A stretch of 64,000 nt of DNA, taken from the NCBI GenBank assembly GCA_003241055.1, contig QFOD01000001.1:124001-188000 (forward strand). The letters run 5' to 3'. This DNA comes from Roseateles depolymerans. GTDB lineage: Bacteria > Pseudomonadota > Gammaproteobacteria > Burkholderiales > Burkholderiaceae_C. The position numbers and the translations under genes are program-made. This document shows, piece by piece, positions 6,437-14,679 of the stretch; position 1 is the stretch's first letter; the number at the start of each line of letters is the position of its first letter. Below the pieces are notes generated by a model. The model was not told where the DNA came from and did not search any database. It saw only the letters and a program-made list of their open reading frames with translations.

Positions 6437-8848
6437 CAGCGCCCGCACGTCAGGCCGCCGGTAGCGGCCATCCAGCAGCCACACCCAGCCGCGGTCGTCC
6501 GCGGAGCGCAAGACCCGGCCGGCGGCCTGCACCACCTTCTGCAGGCCGGGCACGCGGTCGGCATAGCCGTGGTCGGCGCCGAAGAGGGCGTCCAGCCGCT
6601 CGCGGATGCGGTCCTGCAGCGGCGACACTGGCGGCAGGCCCAGCGTGGCGATGAAGGCGCCGATCAGGCGCGAGCCAGGCAGGTCCACGCCCTCGGCAAA
6701 GGCGCCGCCCAGCACGGCAAAGCCCACGCCGCGGCCTTCGGGCACGAAACGCTCCAGGAAGGCGCGGCGCGCGCCCTCGTTCATGCTGCGCGCCTGGCTC
6801 CACTGCGGCACCTGGGCGTGCCGCTGGGCCAGCCGGGCGGCGGCCTGGTCGAGGTAGTCGAAGCTGCTGAAGAAGGCCAGGTAGTTGCCGGGATGCTCGG
6901 CGTACTGGCGGGCGATCAGGTCCACCAGCGCGTCCAGCGACGCGGCGCGGTGCTCGTAGCGGGTGGACAGCTGCTGGGCCACGCGCACCACCAGGTGCTC
7001 GGGCGGGAAGGGCGAGGGCACGTCCAGCCAGACGGTGTTCTGCGGCAGGCCCAGCAGCGCCAGCGGGTAGTCCGGCGGGCCCAGCGTGGCGGAGAACAGC
7101 GTGACGCTGCCAAAGCCCTCGAAGCGCTCCTTCAGGAAGGCGCCGGGCACGATGTTGCGCAGCGACAGGGTCAGGTCCTGCCCCGCGTCATCCAGCGCCG
7201 CCAGCGGGTCGTCGTCCAGCAGCGAGCGGCTGGCCGGCGCCTGCGGCGGCTGCGCGGAACTTCCGCTGAGCTGCAGGTCGCACAGCGAGTGCGCGCCGAA
7301 GCGGTCCAGCAGGCGCTGCAGACCCAGCACCAGGAAGAAGATTTCCAGCATGGGCCCGGTGTCCAGCGGGTGGCGCTGCACATGCTCGCCCAGCGCGGCG
7401 TGGGCAAACTGAAGCGCCTCGGCAAAGGCGTCGGGCAGTTCGTCCAGCGCCCGGTAGCCCTCGGGGCCGAAGGCCTCGGCGGGCCGGCCCAGCGCAGCCA
7501 GCTCGGTGGCCAGGCGGCGCAGCGGGGCGCGCAGCGGCTTGGGCGCGACATCAGCTGCGGCGCGCACCTGGGCGAGCGTGAGCTGGGTGCTGTACATGTC
7601 ACGCGTGCGGTCCAGCAGGTTGTGGGCTTCATCCACCAGCAGCGCGAGCTTCCAGCCCTGCGCCTGGCTCAGCTGCCAGAGCTGACCGTGCGGGTCGAAG
7701 CCATGGTGCACGTCGCCCACCACCACGTCGGCCCAGCGCAGCAGCTCCTGGCCCAGGTAGTAGGGGCACACGCCATGGCGCAGCGCGATGCGGCGCAGTG
7801 TGGCGGGCTCCAGCCAGCCGGTGTCTACTGCCTCGGCGCGGGCCGCGGGCAGGCGGTCGTAGAAGCCATTGGCCAGTGGGCAGGCCTCGCCGTGGCAGGC
7901 CAGGCCGGGGTGTTCGCAGGCCTGCTCCTTGGCCACCAGCGCCAGCACGCGCACGGCGCCGGGCGGGCGGCCGGCGGGGATGGCGCCGCCACCGGCATGC
8001 GGCGTCGCGTCGCGCAAGCGGCGCAGGCCGTCCAGTGCGGTGATGCGGGCCGTGCCCTTGCAGGTGAGGTAGGCGATCTTGTCGAGCTGCTGGCGGGGCA
8101 TGGCGCGCAGCAAGGGGTAGAGCGTGCCCAGCGTCTTGCCGATGCCGGTGGGCGCCTGCGCGAGCAGACAGCGGCCTTGAGCCGCGGCGCGGTACACCGC
8201 CTCGGCCAGCACGCGCTGGCCCGGTCGCAGCTCGCCCAGCGGGAAGGGCAGTTCGGCCAGCGCCGCGTCACGGGCCGCGCGGTGGCGGGCCTCCTGCTCG
8301 GCCCAGGCCGTGAAGCGCGCGCAGCGGGCCTCGAAGCGGGCCTGCAGCTCGGCCGCCGCCAGCGTCTCCCGCAGCGGGGTCTCGGTCTGCGAGTCGGCGT
8401 CCACGTAGACCAGCGCCAGCTCCAGCTCGGCCAGGCCGCGCTCGGCGCACAACAGCGCGCCATAGGTCTCGAGCTGGGCCCAGTGCAGGGCGCGCCGGTT
8501 CTCGGTGACCAGGCTGACCGCGCCGCGTATCGTCTTCACCTCTTCCAGCCGGCTCACGCCGGCGTCGTAGCCGTCGGCACGGCCGCGCACGCGCAGCCCG
8601 CCCCACACCCCTTCGAGCGGCACCTCGATCTGATAGCCCTCGCCGCGGCGGGCCAGCACCGCCAGCTGCACGGCCTGACCCTCCAGCGCAGTGGCCGAGG
8701 GGCTGAAGCGCCGGTCCAGGTCGCCCTGTTTGTCGGTGAACTCGCACAGGCTGCGCACCGAGACGGTGTAGTGCCAGGGCGTGCGCGAGCCCGCCGTTGG
8801 GGGCGGTGACGAACTGGCGGTGTCGGGTGTGGACGGGGAGGCGCTCAT
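6413..8848 (-). CDS. DinG/XPD-like ATP-dependent DNA helicase with PD-(D/E)XK nuclease-like N-terminus
   Basis: An 811-residue superfamily-2 helicase. Residues about 85-135 look like a PD-(D/E)XK nuclease core (RGRADGYD, then EEVKTIRG, then the QLETYG helix). Walker A is APTGIGKT (232-239), the DEAH box is at 406-409, and four cysteines at 311, 318, 323 and 361 match the XPD-type 4Fe-4S cluster spacing. The C-terminal helicase motifs include FFSSFDYLD and QAAGRVLRSADDRG. The start at 8848 (MSASPS) overlaps the stop of dinB (ATGA); a longer frame runs upstream but has no family match. It probably unwinds R-loops, forks or damaged structures, coupled to translesion synthesis. Confidence 0.9.
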   Translation of the reverse strand: MSASPSTPDTASSSPPPTAGSRTPWHYTVSVRSLCEFTDKQGDLDRRFSPSATALEGQAVQLAVLARRGEGYQIEVPLEGVWGGLRVRGRADGYDAGVSRLEEVKTIRGAVSLVTENRRALHWAQLETYGALLCAERGLAELELALVYVDADSQTETPLRETLAAAELQARFEARCARFTAWAEQEARHRAARDAALAELPFPLGELRPGQRVLAEAVYRAAAQGRCLLAQAPTGIGKTLGTLYPLLRAMPRQQLDKIAYLTCKGTARITALDGLRRLRDATPHAGGGAIPAGRPPGAVRVLALVAKEQACEHPGLACHGEACPLANGFYDRLPAARAEAVDTGWLEPATLRRIALRHGVCPYYLGQELLRWADVVVGDVHHGFDPHGQLWQLSQAQGWKLALLVDEAHNLLDRTRDMYSTQLTLAQVRAAADVAPKPLRAPLRRLATELAALGRPAEAFGPEGYRALDELPDAFAEALQFAHAALGEHVQRHPLDTGPMLEIFFLVLGLQRLLDRFGAHSLCDLQLSGSSAQPPQAPASRSLLDDDPLAALDDAGQDLTLSLRNIVPGAFLKERFEGFGSVTLFSATLGPPDYPLALLGLPQNTVWLDVPSPFPPEHLVVRVAQQLSTRYEHRAASLDALVDLIARQYAEHPGNYLAFFSSFDYLDQAAARLAQRHAQVPQWSQARSMNEGARRAFLERFVPEGRGVGFAVLGGAFAEGVDLPGSRLIGAFIATLGLPPVSPLQDRIRERLDALFGADHGYADRVPGLQKVVQAAGRVLRSADDRGWVWLLDGRYRRPDVRALLPAWWRL

Positions 8849-10062
8849 CAAAACAGCGGCAGATTCTCCCGCTGCGGCTCGGCGCTGCGCCGGGCGGAGG
8901 CCTGTTCGGCGGCCTGCGCCTTGGCCGCGCGCGCGGGCACCAGGCTGCTGACGCGCACGCCCATCAGCCGCAGGCGCTTGTCGAAGCTGACCCGCTTGAG
9001 GCATTGGCCCACGGCGCCGCGGATGTCGGCTGCGCTGCTGATCGGGGCCTTGAGGGTCAGGTCACGCGTGACGGTGTGAAAGCCCTCGAAGCGCAGCTTG
9101 ATGCCCACCGTCTTGCCGGCATAGCGCTTGCGTTCGAGGTCGCGCGCGACCTGGGCGCACAGCTCGTCCATGATCTGGCCCAGGCGGGCGCGGTCGTGCA
9201 CCACGTGCAGGTCGCGCTCGAAGGTGGTTTCGCGGCTCATGGACACCGGCTCGCTGTGCGTGACCACGGGGCGCTGGTCGCGCCCGTGCGCCGCGTTGTG
9301 CAGCCACTCGCCATAGCTCTGGCCGAACTGCTGGATCAGCCAGGCCGGGTCGGCCGCGGCGATCTGGCCCACCGTCTCCAGGCCCAGTGCCTGCAGCTTC
9401 TGGCCCGCCTTGGGACCGATGCCGTTGACCTTGCGCACGGCCAGCGGCCAGATGCGGCCGGGGATGTCGTCCAGCGTCAGCACGGTCAGGCCGTCGGGCT
9501 TGTCGAGCTCGCTGGCGATCTTGCTGAGCAGCTTGTTGGGCGTGACGCCGATGGAGCAGGTCAGGCCGGTGGCGCGCAGCACCGAGTTCTTCAGCTCCCG
9601 CGCCACGGCCTTGACGCCGCCCAGCGGGTCGTGGCCCACGGCGTCGTGAACGCCGGGCACCTCAGTCAGGTCGATGTAGATCTCATCGATGCCGCGGTCC
9701 TCGATCACCGGGGCCAGTTCGGCCACCGCGGCCTTGAAGAGCCGCGAGTACCTGCGGTAAGCGTCGAAGTCGGCCGGCAGCAGGATGGCGTCCGGCGCGC
9801 GCAGCGCGGCCTTCATCAGCCCCATGGCCGAGAACACGCCCAGGTCGCGGGCGGCATAGCTGCTGGTGGTGACGACGCCTCGGCCGGTGTAGTCGCGCAG
9901 CCGTGCGTAGGTCCAATGGCCATCCGGGTGCTGGTGCGGTGCATCGGCGCGGCGCCCGCCGACCACGACCGCCTGGCCCTTGAGCTGCGGGTAGCGCAGC
10001 AGTTCGACGGACGCGTAGAAGGCGTCCATGTCGAGGTGGGCGATCCATCGCTGCGGCGGCAT
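8848..10062 (-). CDS. dinB: DNA polymerase IV (Y-family translesion polymerase)
   Basis: A 404-residue error-prone polymerase. The catalytic Asp pair and steric gate are visible in IAHLDMDAFYASVE (residues 7-20) and the second acidic motif in GIDEIYIDLTEV. The thumb (IPGRIWPLAVRKVNGIGPKAGQKL, a helix-hairpin-helix) and little-finger domain follow. The C-terminal tail is basic and short, without an obvious QLxLF-type beta-clamp motif except the final ENLPLF, which is a plausible clamp-binding peptide. The start at 10062 gives the family's usual length; the frame extends far upstream without homology. No canonical CTGT-N8-ACAG LexA box was seen upstream, but an inverted repeat lies there. Confidence 0.93.
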   Translation of the reverse strand: MPPQRWIAHLDMDAFYASVELLRYPQLKGQAVVVGGRRADAPHQHPDGHWTYARLRDYTGRGVVTTSSYAARDLGVFSAMGLMKAALRAPDAILLPADFDAYRRYSRLFKAAVAELAPVIEDRGIDEIYIDLTEVPGVHDAVGHDPLGGVKAVARELKNSVLRATGLTCSIGVTPNKLLSKIASELDKPDGLTVLTLDDIPGRIWPLAVRKVNGIGPKAGQKLQALGLETVGQIAAADPAWLIQQFGQSYGEWLHNAAHGRDQRPVVTHSEPVSMSRETTFERDLHVVHDRARLGQIMDELCAQVARDLERKRYAGKTVGIKLRFEGFHTVTRDLTLKAPISSAADIRGAVGQCLKRVSFDKRLRLMGVRVSSLVPARAAKAQAAEQASARRSAEPQRENLPLF

Positions 10063-10063
10063 G

Positions 10064-10096
10064 CCGGCAATTGTCGGCTCCGCTGCTGACAACCGG
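10064..10096. promoter_or_regulatory. inverted repeat immediately upstream of dinB
   Basis: TTGTCGGC (10071-10078) and GCTGACAA (10085-10092) form 8-base arms with one mismatch around a 6-base spacer, extended by an outer CCGG/CCGG pair (10064-10067 and 10093-10096). It lies within 35 bases of the dinB start, so it is either a repressor site or a leader hairpin that could hide the ribosome binding site. It is not an E. coli-type LexA box. Confidence 0.4.
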
Positions 10097-10212
10097 CGGC
10101 GGCAGGGTGTGGGCGGACGTTGTGCGCAAGGTATAGACCTTTGGGGCGGTGCGAACCCTGGCCGGTCGGCTCTACCATCGCGCGCGGTTGTCACGCGCTG
10201 AGGAGCGGTCGC

Positions 10213-11598
10213 ATGAGGTGGTTGGGGATGCTGTTGTTGTGTGGCTTGCTGGCTGCTTGTGCCGGTGCGCCGATGAACCCGCCTCGCAACAAGCCCGCGC
10301 TCGCCGCGCCCACGGTGCGCTCGCCCACCACGCTGAACGGCGACGTCCAGGTGGCGTTGAGCTTTTCGGGCGGAGGCCTGCGCGCTGCGGCATTCGCCTA
10401 CGGTGTGCTGGAAGGCCTGCGTGCCCAGCCTGCCCGCCCCGGCCGCAATCTGCTGGACGACGTGGGCTTCATCACCAGCGTGTCGGGCGGCTCCATCACC
10501 GCCGCGTATTTCGGCCTGCACGGCACGGCCGGGCTGGCCGACTTCCGTGACAGGGTGCTGCTGCGGGACGGCGAGGCGGGGCTGCGCTTCAGCCTGCTCA
10601 ATCCCAACAACCTGCGCCGGCTGCTGGCCGGCGGCCTGAACGACCGCAGCGACTTCAACGACTGGCTGGAGAAGGACGTGTTCAAGGGCGCGACCTTCGC
10701 CGACATGTTCCGTCAGCAGCGCCCGGTGGTGTGGATCAACGCCACCAACGTGCAGTACCGGCTGGCCTTTCCCTTCCATGAGCGGGCCTTCGAGGCGATC
10801 TGCAGCGACCTGCCCAGCTATCCCGTCTCGGAGGCCGTGGCGGCGTCGATGGCGGTGCCGCTGTTCTTTGCGCCGGTGGTGCTGGAGCGCTTCCCCGAGC
10901 ACTGCAAGGACGCGCCCATCCCGCCGGGCCTGCTGGTGCGTGGCGAGGAACGCGACGAGCAGCATCGCATGCGGCTGGCGCTGGCCCGGCTCTACCGCGA
11001 GAACCGCAGCCCCAAGACCGGGCGCTACCTGAAGCTGGTGGATGGCGGGCTCACCGACAACCTGGGGCTGGTGTCCATCCTGCAGAGCCGTGTGCTGCTG
11101 AACACGCCCTACGGGCCCATCAGCGAGCACGACGCGGCGACGATGCGGCGCATGCTGTTCATCGTGGTGGACGCCGGCCAGGGGCCGAGTGCCGACTGGG
11201 CTCGCGAGGTGGCCGGTCCGGATGCCATCGACATTGCCTCGGGTGCGGTGGACACGGCGATCGAAAGCACCATGCGCATGAGCTACTCGAGCTTCCTGCC
11301 CATGATGCGCGACTGGGAGCGCGACATCGTGACCTATCGCTGCAACCTGCCGGACGAGCGCAAGGCAGCCCTCGTGGCGCTGGACCCCGAATGGCGCTGC
11401 CAGGACATCCGTTTCGCGGTCACCCAGATCAGCTTCGCCGATCTGCCGGAGGGCGAGGAGGGCGCCTTGAATGCGATCCCCACGCGCCTGAAGCTGCCGC
11501 CTGAACAGATCGACCAGCTGATCGCCGCCGGCCGCGAGGCGGTGCAGCGCGACAGGGTGGTGCAGCGCTTCTCCAGCCGTCTGCAGCGAGGCGAGTGA
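10213..11598 (+). CDS. patatin-like phospholipase lipoprotein
   Basis: A 461-residue serine lipase/acyl hydrolase. The start at 10213 has a good Shine-Dalgarno (AGGAG at 10201-10205) and gives a lipoprotein signal with lipobox LAAC (Cys16). The patatin oxyanion motif GGGLR is at 53-57, the nucleophile is Ser91 in SVSGGS, and the catalytic Asp lies in DGGLTDN. The usual G of the GxSxG elbow is Ser here. A substrate in the envelope, probably a phospholipid, is inferred from the lipid anchor. Transcribed away from dinB. Confidence 0.9.
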   Translation: MRWLGMLLLCGLLAACAGAPMNPPRNKPALAAPTVRSPTTLNGDVQVALSFSGGGLRAAAFAYGVLEGLRAQPARPGRNLLDDVGFITSVSGGSITAAYFGLHGTAGLADFRDRVLLRDGEAGLRFSLLNPNNLRRLLAGGLNDRSDFNDWLEKDVFKGATFADMFRQQRPVVWINATNVQYRLAFPFHERAFEAICSDLPSYPVSEAVAASMAVPLFFAPVVLERFPEHCKDAPIPPGLLVRGEERDEQHRMRLALARLYRENRSPKTGRYLKLVDGGLTDNLGLVSILQSRVLLNTPYGPISEHDAATMRRMLFIVVDAGQGPSADWAREVAGPDAIDIASGAVDTAIESTMRMSYSSFLPMMRDWERDIVTYRCNLPDERKAALVALDPEWRCQDIRFAVTQISFADLPEGEEGALNAIPTRLKLPPEQIDQLIAAGREAVQRDRVVQRFSSRLQRGE

Positions 11599-11720
11599 CG
11601 GGCTTGGGCCCGTGCTGGGCCCGAGTCAGGGATTTCCCGCTGTCGGCATTCTTGTCAGTGCGTTGCGCGTACCGGCGTGGGGCGGCGTGACATCCAGGCG
11701 GCATCGGTGTTTGCAAGCCA

Positions 11721-11736
11721 TGGCTTGGGTCTTGCT
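11721..11736 (+). promoter_or_regulatory. sigma-54 (RpoN) promoter for the PEP-CTERM gene
   Basis: TGGCTTGGGTCTTGCT matches the consensus TGGCACG-N4-TTGCW at all of TGGC, G and TTGCT, with GG (11722-11723) and GC (11734-11735) exactly ten bases apart. Transcription would begin near 11747, leaving a leader of about 66 bases. Sigma-54 dependence of PEP-CTERM genes through the PrsK/PrsR pair is known in related bacteria. Confidence 0.65.
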
Positions 11737-11812
11737 TGGTTGATGGGGCTGTACCCGACGCCGTCGCGCCAGCTGGCGTGGCGGGCCAGAACAAGTCAAC
11801 CGGAGACTCGCC

Positions 11813-12445
11813 ATGCTCAAGAAAACCAGCGCTGCGCTGGCACTGACCTGTGCGGCCATGGCCGCGCACGCCGACCTCACCACCATCACCTCGCCGTGGC
11901 CGCCGACCGGCAGCTCGGGGCTGGACAACGTGCTGTTCAACGTGCAGACCAATGGCGACCTGATGATCGCGATGGGCGCGCATGCCTACAAGAACAGCCC
12001 GACGATGACCAACGACGGGGTGTCCGTCTTCTATGCACCTTCGGGCATCTACGCGCCGGACGGCAAGGGCTACGCGAACTGGAGCTTCGACTTCGCGTGG
12101 AACCTGGGCACCAACTGCGCCGGCTGCAAGGTTCTGCTGTCGGTGGATAGCGACCCTTCTGCCACAGTGAGCTTCGTCGAGGCCGATCTCACGGCCTTTG
12201 GCAGCAGTTACGCGGAGTCCTGGAATCTGAAGATGAACTTCATTCCGTTCGTCTTCGATGCGCTCGGCAACAGTTCCACCGACTTCAAGCTGACCGCGAC
12301 GACGGCGAATGGGGGTGTCCTGGCGGAGTCGAGCATTCGCGTGGTGGTGAACGCCGATGGCAATGCACTGCCAGAGCCAGCGTCGCTGGCTCTGGCCGGG
12401 GTGGCGCTGGGCGCCCTGGGATGGGCGCGCCGGCGCCGCGCCTGA
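11813..12445 (+). CDS. PEP-CTERM sorting domain-containing exported protein
   Basis: A 210-residue secreted protein. The signal peptide is residues 1-20 (LKKTSAALALTCAAMAAHA). The C-terminus carries the full PEP-CTERM tripartite signal: PEPASLALAGVALGALGW then ARRRRA, which is cut by an exosortase (EpsH/XrtA type) as the protein is handed to the surface matrix. The middle part has a single disulfide-capable pair (NCAGC) and beta-rich sequence without a known domain. A Shine-Dalgarno (CCGGAG) precedes the start. A sigma-54 promoter upstream and a terminator downstream make it monocistronic. No exosortase is in this window. Confidence 0.9.
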   Translation: MLKKTSAALALTCAAMAAHADLTTITSPWPPTGSSGLDNVLFNVQTNGDLMIAMGAHAYKNSPTMTNDGVSVFYAPSGIYAPDGKGYANWSFDFAWNLGTNCAGCKVLLSVDSDPSATVSFVEADLTAFGSSYAESWNLKMNFIPFVFDALGNSSTDFKLTATTANGGVLAESSIRVVVNADGNALPEPASLALAGVALGALGWARRRRA

Positions 12446-12459
12446 TCCTCTTGAACGAA

Positions 12460-12483
12460 AAAGCGGCCCCTCGGGGCCGCTTT
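12460..12483 (+). terminator. intrinsic terminator after PEP-CTERM gene
   Basis: An 11-bp stem, AAAGCGGCCCC and GGGGCCGCTTT, with a 2-base gap at the tip, begins 15 bases after the stop. The stem ends in TTT on both strands, so it could also stop transcription arriving from the convergent HiPIP gene. Confidence 0.75.
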
Positions 12484-12524
12484 GCATTGCGGGCGTCTAT
12501 CGCCGCCGTGTGGGGGCGATCGCC

Positions 12525-12833
12525 TCAGACGCGCTTCTCCCAGCTGTTGCACCAGCCCTTGGCGAGCACATCCTTGCCGTAGAACAGCGCGCAGCCACCG
12601 CTGGGCTTGTCGCCGTCGGGTGCGAAAAGCGAGCAGTTGGCGCAGGTCTGGCCCGGGGTGTACTTGGGGAACTTGGCACGATCCACCTGGCCCGCATCGG
12701 CGCGGTAGCCGGTTGCCTTGGCCTCGTCGTCGCTTTCCTGCAGCAGGTTCTGGCTCTGCGCCAGCGCCGGTGCGGCGCACAGGGCCGGCGCCAGCCACAG
12801 CAACTGGCGGCGGCTCAGGTGCGCGCGGCTCAC
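12525..12833 (-). CDS. high-potential iron-sulfur protein (HiPIP)
   Basis: A 102-residue periplasmic electron carrier. The four cluster cysteines are Cys64, Cys67, Cys81 and Cys95 (C-x2-C-x13-C-x13-C), with the family's GWC near the C-terminus and a KYTPGQ-C approach to the first Cys. The N-terminus (SRRQLLWLAPALCAAPALA) is a twin-arginine signal, as expected for a protein exported with its cluster. The start is a GTG at 12833 that overlaps the stop of the phoH-like gene (GTGA), preceded by GGAGG. HiPIPs donate electrons to cytochrome oxidases or reaction centres; here the coupling to a PhoH ATPase is unexpected. Confidence 0.93.
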   Translation of the reverse strand: MSRAHLSRRQLLWLAPALCAAPALAQSQNLLQESDDEAKATGYRADAGQVDRAKFPKYTPGQTCANCSLFAPDGDKPSGGCALFYGKDVLAKGWCNSWEKRV

Positions 12834-14509
12834 AGCACCTCCGAGGCGAAGTCGGCCAGGCGCGAACGCTCGCCGCGGGCCAGCGTGACGTGGCCGCTGT
12901 GGGCCCAGCCCTTGAAACGGTCCACCGCGAAGGTCAGGCCCGAACTGCCCTCGGTCAGGTAGGGCGTGTCGATCTGCGCCAGGTTGCCCAGGCAGACGAT
13001 CTTGGTGCCGGGGCCGGCGCGGGTGATCAGTGTCTTCATCTGCTTGGGCGTCAGGTTTTGCGCCTCGTCGATGATGACGAACTTGTTCAGGAAGGTGCGG
13101 CCGCGCATGAAGTTCAGGCTCTTGATCTTGATCTTGCTGCGCACCAGGTCGTTGGTGGCCGCGCGCCCCCATTCACCCGCCGCGGAATCGCCCTTGGCCA
13201 GCACCTCGAGGTTGTCGTCCAGCGCGCCCATCCAGGGCCCCATCTTTTCTTCCTCGGTGCCGGGCAGGAAGCCGATGTCCTCGCCCACCGGCACGGTCAC
13301 GCGGGTGACGATGATCTCGGTGTAGCGGCGTTCATCCAGCACCTGCGACAGGCCGGCGGCCAGCGTCATCAGCGTCTTGCCCGTGCCGGCCGTGCCGGTC
13401 AGCGTGACGAAGTCGCACTCCGGGTCCATCAGCAGGTTGAGCGCGAAGTTCTGCTCGCGGTTGCGTGCGGTCACGCCCCAGACGGCGTTCTTCTGGTGGC
13501 CGTAGTCCTTCAGCGTCTTGAGTACGGCGGACTTGCCGGTGATTTCGGTCACCTTGGCATACAGCGGCGTGGCGCCCGGTGCCTCCAGATAGACCAGCTC
13601 GTTGACCAGCAGCGTGGGCACCAGCGGGCCGCTGATGCGGTAGTAGGTGGTGCCACCCTGCTGCCAGCTCTCCATGGTCTTGCCATGGCGCTCCCAGAAG
13701 TCGGCGGGCAGCGCCTGCACGCCGGTGTAGAGCAGGTCGGAGTCTTCCAGCGTCTTGTCGTTGCGGTAGTCCTCCGCCGGCAGGCCCAGGGCGCGGGCCT
13801 TGATGCGCATGTTGATGTCCTTGGACACCAGCACCACCTCGCGGCCCGGGTGGCGGCCCTTGAGGGCCTGCACCACGCCCAGGATCTGGTTGTCCGCCTT
13901 GCCCTGCGGCAGACCCTGCGGCAGCGGGGCGTCGATCACCTCGGTCTGGAAGAACAGCTTGCCCTCGGCCTCGCGGTGGCCGGTGCCGGCCAGCGGCAGG
14001 CCCTTGGACATCTCCTCGACGCTGCTGCTCTTGAGGCTGGCGGCGAGCTGGTCGAGCTCGCGGCTGACCTGGCGCACATTGCGCGCCACTTCGGTCATGC
14101 CCTTCTTGTGCCCGTCCAGCTCCTCGAGCGTGATCATGGGCAGGTAGACGTCGTGTTCCTCGAAGCGGAACAGGCTCATGGGGTCGTGCATCAACACATT
14201 GGTGTCGAGCACGAAGAGCTTGGGTGTCTCACCGGGCTTGAGGCCGCGTTTGGGTGCGGTCTTGCGCGCCGGGGGCGTTGCGGGCGCCTTGGCCGTGGAG
14301 CGGGCGGACGAAGTGGGTTTGGCCTTGGCGGCAGGAGCGTCCGGCGTGGGCAGACGCAGCACCTCGGCCGTCGTCGGTGCGACGGGTTCCGGGGCGGGGC
14401 TGGCGGCTGCTCTGGCAGGTGCCCGCGGTTTGCTGGGAGTCAGTCGGGTCGAGTAATCGGCGGCATCGAGGCGGCTGGCGCGTTGTGCAGGAGGCTTCGG
14501 AAGAGGCAT
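12830..14509 (-). CDS. PhoH family ATPase with N-terminal PIN domain (PhoH2 type)
   Basis: A 559-residue cytoplasmic protein. After a low-complexity Pro/Ala/Lys linker (1-95), a PIN-type RNase domain begins with LFVLDTNVLMHDP and continues through LEELDGHKKG. The C-terminal half is the PhoH P-loop domain: Walker A GTAGTGKT, a DEAQN Walker B and the GxGT/GNLAQIDTPYL motifs. PhoH2 proteins in mycobacteria are ATP-driven RNA helicase/ribonucleases. The start at 14509 is the first Met of the homologous region. The prx terminator lies upstream, so it has its own promoter. Confidence 0.92.
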   Translation of the reverse strand: MPLPKPPAQRASRLDAADYSTRLTPSKPRAPARAAASPAPEPVAPTTAEVLRLPTPDAPAAKAKPTSSARSTAKAPATPPARKTAPKRGLKPGETPKLFVLDTNVLMHDPMSLFRFEEHDVYLPMITLEELDGHKKGMTEVARNVRQVSRELDQLAASLKSSSVEEMSKGLPLAGTGHREAEGKLFFQTEVIDAPLPQGLPQGKADNQILGVVQALKGRHPGREVVLVSKDINMRIKARALGLPAEDYRNDKTLEDSDLLYTGVQALPADFWERHGKTMESWQQGGTTYYRISGPLVPTLLVNELVYLEAPGATPLYAKVTEITGKSAVLKTLKDYGHQKNAVWGVTARNREQNFALNLLMDPECDFVTLTGTAGTGKTLMTLAAGLSQVLDERRYTEIIVTRVTVPVGEDIGFLPGTEEEKMGPWMGALDDNLEVLAKGDSAAGEWGRAATNDLVRSKIKIKSLNFMRGRTFLNKFVIIDEAQNLTPKQMKTLITRAGPGTKIVCLGNLAQIDTPYLTEGSSGLTFAVDRFKGWAHSGHVTLARGERSRLADFASEVL

Positions 14510-14564
14510 GTACAGGCGAGGCGTCAGGAAGTGAACCCCTGGCAGTGCGCCGCCCAGAAAAGCA

Positions 14565-14593
14565 AAAAGCCGCACAAAGTCTGTGCGGCTTTT
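14565..14593 (-). terminator. intrinsic terminator after bcp
   Basis: A perfect 12-bp stem (AAAAGCCGCACA / TGTGCGGCTTTT) with a 5-base loop. On the minus strand it is followed by TTTTTGCTTTT and lies about 90 bases after the peroxiredoxin stop and 55 bases before the phoH start. Confidence 0.8.
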
Positions 14594-14679
14594 GTGGCTG
14601 GAGGCGCGGATTCGACCCGGGGCATGGGCCGATTATGCACATCTGCCGAGGCCCGTCGGCCTCAGGGAAGCTCCCTGGT

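Noticed and set aside
6569..8809. 746-residue open frame on the plus strand opposite the helicase
   Set aside because: It is a shadow of the minus-strand helicase in GC-rich DNA: Gln/His/Ala/Gly/Arg-rich with no recognisable domain.
10063..10212. Canonical LexA box upstream of dinB
   Set aside because: No CTGT-N8-ACAG match on either strand in the dinB-patatin interval.
10063..11130. N-terminal extension of dinB to 760 residues
   Set aside because: The extension runs antisense through the patatin gene and has no homology. The Y-family start at 10062 is preceded by the inverted repeat.
14595..14640. tRNA-like 3' end (GGTCGAAT-like loop and CCA-like tail) on the minus strand upstream of phoH
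   Set aside because: The T-stem does not pair and no D-arm, anticodon arm or acceptor strand is found in the preceding 40 bases. Chance similarity or a remnant at most.
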